From NCBI GenBank assembly GCA_964517795.1, contig CAZFDE010000085.1, positions 1 through 10,717 of the forward strand: DNA of 10,717 nucleotides. The letters run 5' to 3'. Positions 6,253 through 10,717 of this stretch are shown piece after piece. The notes under the pieces were generated by a model that saw only the letters and a list, made by a program, of their open reading frames with translations, did not search any database and was not told where the DNA came from. Source of the stretch: CAZFDE01 sp964517795. GTDB lineage: Bacteria; Planctomycetota; Phycisphaerae; Sedimentisphaerales; Anaerobacaceae. Each line of letters opens with the position of its first letter. Positions within the stretch are counted from its first letter, which is position 1. Made by a program: the position numbers and the translations under genes.

Positions 6253-6268
6253 TGACTAATATTACTCA
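6253..6268. promoter_or_regulatory. Near-perfect palindrome in the aspS leader, related to the Rrf2 box
   Basis: TGACTAATATTACTCA is a 16-nt inverted repeat with one mismatched pair. Its GACTAATAT half is identical to nine bases of the operator at 6076-6088. It lies between the candidate aspS promoter and the start codon. It may be a second, degenerate regulator site, but in AT-rich DNA chance is possible. Confidence 0.3.
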
Positions 6269-6287
6269 TGTTGGAAAGATATAGCTT

Positions 6288-8093
6288 ATGCTGAAACGGA
6301 CCGTCAATTGTGGACAGTTACGAATTGAAGATGCCGGTAAAAAGGTTGTTTTATCCGGCTGGGTACATTCGTATCGCGACCACGGTAACCTGGTTTTTGT
6401 GGATTTGCGGGACAAAAACGGCTTAACACAGTTAGTTTTCGATCCGGAAACTCAGCCCAAGTCTCACGAAATCGCCCGTTCGCTGCGATGTGAATGGGTG
6501 ATCACCGCCAGTGGAATTGTCGAACCGCGAAGCGAGGGGATGGAGAATCCCAAGCTGCCGACCGGTGCGATCGAAGTCGCTGTTGAAGAACTTGAAATTC
6601 TCAACCAGGCCAAGACCCCGCCCTTTGATATCGAAGATGATATCAAAACAGGCGAAGAAATCCGTCTGGAAAATCGGTACATCGATCTTCGCCGCCCGAA
6701 GATGCAGAGCAATCTTAAAGTTCGCCATCGGGTCTGTAAAATCGCTCGCGATTATTTTGACAGCCTCGGCTTTACCGAAGTTGAAACGCCGATGCTCGCC
6801 AAGAGCACCCCGGAAGGGGCCCGCGATTTTCTGGTGCCGTGCCGGCTGGTGCCCAATACCTTTTATGCATTGCCGCAGTCGCCGCAATTGTTCAAACAGA
6901 TCCTGATGATCGGCGGGATGGACAAATATTTCCAGATCGTCCGCTGTTTCCGCGATGAGGATCCGCGGGCCGATCGCCAGGCGGAATTTACACAGGTCGA
7001 TGTCGAGATGAGCTTTGTTGACAGCGACGATGTGATGACGGTTCACGAAAACCTTGTGGCCAAGATATGGAAAGCGATCCTGGATGTCGATGTGAAACTG
7101 CCGGTGCGACGGATGACATATGCCGAGGCAATGGAAGATTATGGGATCGATCGGCCGGACCTGCGGTTCGATATGAAGCTGAAAAACATTTCCGATATCG
7201 CCAAAGACAGTACCTTTAAGGTCTTTACCTCGGTGATCGAAAAAGGCGGCATTGTCAAAGGTCTCTGTGCTCCGGGTGGCGCAAAATATTCGCGAAGCGA
7301 CATCGAAAAGACGCTAACCAATTTCGTTGGTGATTATGGCGCCAAGGGCCTGGCATGGTTCAAGACTAAAGATGAAAACGGTAAAATCAACCTGACCAGC
7401 AGTATCGCCAAATTCTTCAATCCCCAACAGCTCGATGAGATCGTCAAGCGATTTGATGCCAAGGATAATGACTTGTTGTTGTTTGTGGCCGATACCGAGG
7501 CGACAGCTAATAAGGCATTGGCGCCGTTGCGATGCCGCTTAGCCAGAGAATTAAAACTCTATGATGAAAAAACGTTCGAATTTCTTTGGATAACTGATTT
7601 TCCGCTGTTCGAGTGGAATGAGGACGAGAAACGGTACGATTCGCTGCATCATCCGTTTACTTCGCCGGTACCCGAGGATATCGAAAAATTAGACAGCGAT
7701 CCGGGTCATATCCGTTCGCAGGCCTACGACATCGTTGTCAACGGTTCGGAGATCGGTGGCGGCAGCATTCGTATTCATAATCCCGATATTCAGCAGAAGG
7801 CCTTCGACTTGTTGAATATTTCACGCCAACAGGCGCTGGAGCGTTTTGGGTTCTTTCTCAAGGCATTAGAGTATGGCACCCCGCCACACGGTGGCATCGC
7901 CCTGGGACTGGACCGGATCATCATGTTGCTGACGGGTACGGAAAATATCCGTGACGTGATTGCTTTTCCGAAAACCCAGAAAGGCCAATGCCTGATGACT
8001 GGCGCCCCCAGCGATGTGGATACGCGGCAACTCAATGAATTGAACCTGCGGACGCAAAAGCACCTGCATGCTGTTGAGGACCAGGAAAAGTAA
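6288..8093 (+). CDS. aspS: Aspartyl-tRNA synthetase, probably non-discriminating type
   Basis: A 601-residue bacterial-type class IIb AspRS, the normal family length, charging tRNA with aspartate in the cytoplasm. The order is: N-terminal OB-fold anticodon domain (about 18-105, VLSGWVHSYRDHGNLVFVDL), motif 1 region (ENRYIDLRRP and FTEVETPMLAKSTPEGARDF, 128-181), motif 2 with FRDEDPRADRQAEFTQVD (221-238, catalytic R222), the bacterial GAD insertion (about 285-410), and motif 3 GIALGLDRIIM (536-546, R543). H32 (RDHG) and G84 (RSEG) match the His/Gly pair reported for the non-discriminating Pseudomonas enzyme, so it may also charge tRNA-Asn and rely on GatCAB. GGAAAG, 9 nt before the ATG, is the likely ribosome binding site. 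The kinase gene follows after 26 nt and is probably co-transcribed. Confidence 0.97.
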   Translation: MLKRTVNCGQLRIEDAGKKVVLSGWVHSYRDHGNLVFVDLRDKNGLTQLVFDPETQPKSHEIARSLRCEWVITASGIVEPRSEGMENPKLPTGAIEVAVEELEILNQAKTPPFDIEDDIKTGEEIRLENRYIDLRRPKMQSNLKVRHRVCKIARDYFDSLGFTEVETPMLAKSTPEGARDFLVPCRLVPNTFYALPQSPQLFKQILMIGGMDKYFQIVRCFRDEDPRADRQAEFTQVDVEMSFVDSDDVMTVHENLVAKIWKAILDVDVKLPVRRMTYAEAMEDYGIDRPDLRFDMKLKNISDIAKDSTFKVFTSVIEKGGIVKGLCAPGGAKYSRSDIEKTLTNFVGDYGAKGLAWFKTKDENGKINLTSSIAKFFNPQQLDEIVKRFDAKDNDLLLFVADTEATANKALAPLRCRLARELKLYDEKTFEFLWITDFPLFEWNEDEKRYDSLHHPFTSPVPEDIEKLDSDPGHIRSQAYDIVVNGSEIGGGSIRIHNPDIQQKAFDLLNISRQQALERFGFFLKALEYGTPPHGGIALGLDRIIMLLTGTENIRDVIAFPKTQKGQCLMTGAPSDVDTRQLNELNLRTQKHLHAVEDQEK

Positions 8094-8119
8094 AACTGAA
8101 ACCGTGATCAGGTTTTCAT

Positions 8120-9766
8120 ATGCGAATACCGGTAAAAGAGATCTTTGAAAAGGTCTTGGTGAAGCTTCGTTTATCGCCGCTTTCGCTGGCCGAAAAATGC
8201 CGGGTAACCTTCGGGGCGGCCGTGTTGCTGGTCTTGTTTATTGCGCTGCTGCTGCCGTATATCTGGATGAACCAACTGACCAAAAAAACCGCCCTGGATG
8301 CCGGCCGGGCCAAGGCCGAGATATTTCAGTCACGCCATTTCCAGGCCGATATGCCCGGTGTATCGCAGTTGCCCTGTCTGGATGAAATGGGCAAGCCCGC
8401 CGAGCCAAATCAATGCCGTATGAACTGGATCCGCTTCGATAAAGACAAAGAACAGAAATTGCAGGCCCTCACCGAATCGCAGCGTGAATCGATCCGTAAT
8501 ATGATCGATGAAGAAGATATGATCGACGAGATTCGTTTTGCGAAAATCGACGGGCAATACGAATCCCGTTACATTCGCGTCTTCAAAGCCAACGATAACT
8601 GCATCAGTTGTCACAATCCTCAGGGAACCGCTCCGCCGTTTTCACGTAACGAAGCGGTAGGAGCGATCCTGATCAATGCCCCGGCCAAGGATATCCGCCA
8701 GACGATCATGTTTAACCGGATATGGACGATCGTGGCGGTGCTGCTGGGCGGCACCGGTGCGGTCATTGCATTTTATCTGATCACGCAGCGTGTGATCCTG
8801 CGGCCGATTCGCCAGCTTCGAGCACTGGCGAATAATGTGGCCGAAGGCAATCTCGATATCCGCAGTTCGATCCAGACCCGCGATGAGTACGAGAAACTGT
8901 CTAACGCATTCAATCACATGCTCGACCATTTACAGGGTACCCAGGAAAAGCTGCGTCAGGCCAACCGACAGCTTGACGAGAAGATCGTCCAGCTTTCCGA
9001 GCGGAATATCGAACTGTATAAAGCCAACAAGGTCAAAAGCGAATTTCTGGCCAATATGTCGCACGAGTTTCGTACTCCGCTTAATGCGATTCTCGGCTTT
9101 GCCGAGATCCTTCGTGAAAAACCGGGCCTGCTCAGTAAGGACAAATCCAAAAAATATGCCGAAAATATCATCTCCGGAGGCAAGAACCTGTTGAATATGA
9201 TCAACGACCTGCTGGACCTGGCCAAGACCGAGGCCGGCAAGATGCGGCTGCATGTTGAGAAGGTCAATATCCAGCAGCTCTGTCGTGACGTTGTGGCGGC
9301 CTTCTCATCACTGACCCGCAAGAAAAAGATCAAGGTCAAGCTGAACGTCGATCCGGATATCCCGATCATGACTACTGACGGCGGCAAGATCCAGCAGATC
9401 CTTTATAATTTTCTTAGTAACGCCGTCAAGTTCACACCGGATCGTGGACGGATTGAGGTGACGGCATCGCTGATCGACGATATGATGGTGAGAATAGCGG
9501 TTACGGACACCGGCTGCGGCATATCGGAATCGGACCAGGAGAAGATATTCGATAAATTCCGCCAGGTTGACGGCTCGCTGACGCGCGCATCGGCCGGCAG
9601 CGGCCTGGGTCTGGCGATCAGCAAAGAATTGGCGAACCTGCTGGCCGGAACGATCGATATGAAAAGCACGTCTGACCAAGGCTCAACCTTCTGGATCGAG
9701 ATCCCCATCAACCTGGCCAAAGAAAACGACGATACCCGGGCCGACCCCGGCCCGCCATCGCAGTAA
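8120..9766 (+). CDS. Membrane sensor histidine kinase with periplasmic CxxCH haem motif
   Basis: A 548-residue hybrid-free sensor kinase. A first membrane helix (about 30-49) and a second (about 201-222) bracket a periplasmic domain of about 150 residues carrying C161-ISC-H165, the covalent c-haem motif. This layout resembles DUF3365/Tll0287-like sensor domains, plus two more cysteines at 86 and 99. A HAMP segment (about 223-275) and a coiled coil (about 275-305) lead to the HisKA domain with SHEFRTPL (H315 phosphorylated) and a HATPase domain: N-box around N430-N434, G1 DTGCGI (463-468), F-box FDKF (477-480), G2 GSGLGLAI (493-500). All catalytic boxes look intact. No receiver domain or response regulator gene is present, so its partner is unknown. 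It likely senses redox state or a gas, by inference, and shares the aspS transcript, starting 26 nt after it. Confidence 0.92.
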   Translation: MRIPVKEIFEKVLVKLRLSPLSLAEKCRVTFGAAVLLVLFIALLLPYIWMNQLTKKTALDAGRAKAEIFQSRHFQADMPGVSQLPCLDEMGKPAEPNQCRMNWIRFDKDKEQKLQALTESQRESIRNMIDEEDMIDEIRFAKIDGQYESRYIRVFKANDNCISCHNPQGTAPPFSRNEAVGAILINAPAKDIRQTIMFNRIWTIVAVLLGGTGAVIAFYLITQRVILRPIRQLRALANNVAEGNLDIRSSIQTRDEYEKLSNAFNHMLDHLQGTQEKLRQANRQLDEKIVQLSERNIELYKANKVKSEFLANMSHEFRTPLNAILGFAEILREKPGLLSKDKSKKYAENIISGGKNLLNMINDLLDLAKTEAGKMRLHVEKVNIQQLCRDVVAAFSSLTRKKKIKVKLNVDPDIPIMTTDGGKIQQILYNFLSNAVKFTPDRGRIEVTASLIDDMMVRIAVTDTGCGISESDQEKIFDKFRQVDGSLTRASAGSGLGLAISKELANLLAGTIDMKSTSDQGSTFWIEIPINLAKENDDTRADPGPPSQ

Positions 9767-9826
9767 CCGCCTTGATCAACGGTCAGCGAACAATCGTCTG
9801 TATACAATATTGGCGATTTTACGCAC

Positions 9827-9855
9827 TTGCCAAACCATACATTTATGAGTATAGT
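9827..9855 (+). promoter_or_regulatory. Sigma70-type promoter of the Ndk gene
   Basis: TTGCCA (9827-9832) and TATAGT (9850-9855), each five of six consensus bases, are separated by exactly 17 nt. Transcription would start near 9862, leaving a leader of about 60 nt with AAAGGA 8 nt before the ATG. This makes the Ndk gene its own transcription unit. The rest of the 155-nt gap after the kinase gene shows no terminator or other feature that I can support. Confidence 0.65.
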
Positions 9856-9921
9856 GTGCAGTGTTTTATGCTTAGAAAAATGCTTTTACCAATACTTAAT
9901 ATTTGACAAAGGAATAATACC

Positions 9922-10662
9922 ATGAATCAAGCCGAAGTTGAACAGTCACTCGTACTCATTAAACCGGATGCATTGAAAAATTCTGTGACGGGTTTTTTAC
10001 TGTCTCAACTGTCCGAATACCATACGGGTTCACGATTTGCAGCGGCAAAGATCGTCCAGGTCAACAGAATGCTTGCCGAGCAGCATTATGCTGAACACCG
10101 AGGCAAGCCGTTTTATCCGGCACTTATCGATTACCTCATGGGCCGTGCGCACTACCCCAATGAACCGCAGAAGCGCAGAATCATTGCGATTGTCTATCAT
10201 GGCTCGAAGGTTTTGCAGAAGATACGCGATGTGGTTGGCCCGACGAATCCGCACGTCGCCAGAGAGAGCACCCCCGGGTGTATCCGGGCGTTGGGCACGG
10301 TGGTTCCCATCAAGGATGAAGCGGGAAATGTCATCAGTGAGCGCATGGACAATCTCATCCATGCATCGGCGAACCATGAGGATGCCGAACGGGAGATCAA
10401 ACTGTGGTTTAAACCGTGCGACATACCCCCTCAAATGCGTATTTATCCGACGGATATATGTGAAGAACACTATTATCTGAACCAGGATAAGCTTTGTGAT
10501 ACCTATGAGCCGGGCAGTATATGCCTGCTTGCCCCCGGCGATGTCGTCTGGCGGTCTGATTTACAGATGGTGCACTCGTCTAAACAGGATGCATCGGACA
10601 TCTTCAGGTTTGGCGCTGTGACTGCCAAGTACTTGATTAATCGGGACTCGCCGCAAGATTAG
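9922..10662 (+). CDS. ndk: Enlarged nucleoside diphosphate kinase with C-terminal extension
   Basis: A 246-residue protein whose first 163 residues are an Ndk domain, the enzyme that transfers phosphate between NTPs and NDPs through a phosphohistidine. Matching human Ndk residues: K14 (in LIKPD), Y56, F64, R102, T108 (GPTNP), R122, N144, catalytic H147 (NLIHAS) and E158. The Asp of the usual HGSD motif is replaced (HASA). Compared with normal 140-150-residue enzymes there are insertions of about 10 residues after YLMG, 3 after TNP and 12 between R122 and N144 (PIKDEAGNVISE region), plus about 83 extra residues at the end (164-246). The extension has cysteines at 166, 180, 192 and 201 and no recognised domain. 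The catalytic set is complete, so activity is likely. It is monocistronic with its own promoter. Confidence 0.88.
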   Translation: MNQAEVEQSLVLIKPDALKNSVTGFLLSQLSEYHTGSRFAAAKIVQVNRMLAEQHYAEHRGKPFYPALIDYLMGRAHYPNEPQKRRIIAIVYHGSKVLQKIRDVVGPTNPHVARESTPGCIRALGTVVPIKDEAGNVISERMDNLIHASANHEDAEREIKLWFKPCDIPPQMRIYPTDICEEHYYLNQDKLCDTYEPGSICLLAPGDVVWRSDLQMVHSSKQDASDIFRFGAVTAKYLINRDSPQD

Positions 10663-10717
10663 CGCTAGCCCGAATATTTCATAAAAATTTATAAAAAAGA
10701 CTTGCGCGATGGGTTAA

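Noticed and set aside
6045..6287. Riboswitch, T-box or small RNA in the rrf2-aspS gap
   Set aside because: No specifier hairpin, T-box sequence or stable long stem with a T run could be found; promoters and palindromes account for the visible structure.
6432..7046. Long open frame of 204 codons on the minus strand inside aspS
   Set aside because: It lies wholly within the well-supported AspRS coding region, has no recognisable domain and no ribosome binding site; it is a shadow frame.
10663..10717. Terminator or start of another gene after ndk
   Set aside because: The 55 nt show only AT-rich sequence and a TAGCGCTA palindrome at the stop codon; no stem with a T run, no ribosome binding site and no convincing open frame.

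Overview
The window reads as ordinary chromosomal DNA of a Gram-negative bacterium with an anaerobic or microaerobic life. The signs of that are a short-form hybrid-cluster protein, a ferredoxin-like partner and a sensor kinase with a c-type haem motif. The protein style (bacterial AspRS followed by a haem-motif kinase, an unusual Ndk, PIG-L and GT4 genes) suggests Planctomycetota, perhaps Phycisphaerae, but this is only an impression. No insertion sequences, CRISPR arrays, tRNA or rRNA genes were seen.

Left part, minus strand (123-3083). A tight three-gene unit runs PIG-L deacetylase -> GT4 glycosyltransferase -> GH100-like (alpha/alpha)6-barrel glycosidase. Gaps are 9 and 3 nt, and an extended -10 promoter precedes it. 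GT4 plus PIG-L resembles the first two steps of mycothiol or bacillithiol synthesis, but no cysteine ligase is present and the third gene is a glycosidase, so the product is unknown. A 21-codon open frame at 3-68 may be the tail of a convergent gene.

Middle part, minus strand (3181-6041). A second compact operon runs Rrf2 regulator -> hcp -> ferredoxin-like protein -> small cupin, with a possible terminator after it. Its promoter has a -10 element lying inside a perfect GACTA-ATA-TAGTC palindrome that matches the IscR type-1 operator, so the operon is very likely autoregulated by its own Rrf2 protein in response to Fe-S status, nitric oxide or redox state.

Right part, plus strand (6288-10662). 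aspS, with residues suggesting a non-discriminating AspRS, is followed after 26 nt by a membrane histidine kinase with a periplasmic CxxCH motif. After a 155-nt gap with its own good sigma70-type promoter comes a nucleoside diphosphate kinase with three insertions and a long C-terminal extension. The 244-nt AT-rich gap between rrf2 and aspS holds the divergent promoters and two related palindromes.

No single spectacular new system is visible. The best leads are the GT4/PIG-L/glycosidase pathway, the Rrf2-controlled hcp operon with two unassigned accessory proteins, the aspS-linked haem-motif kinase and the enlarged Ndk.
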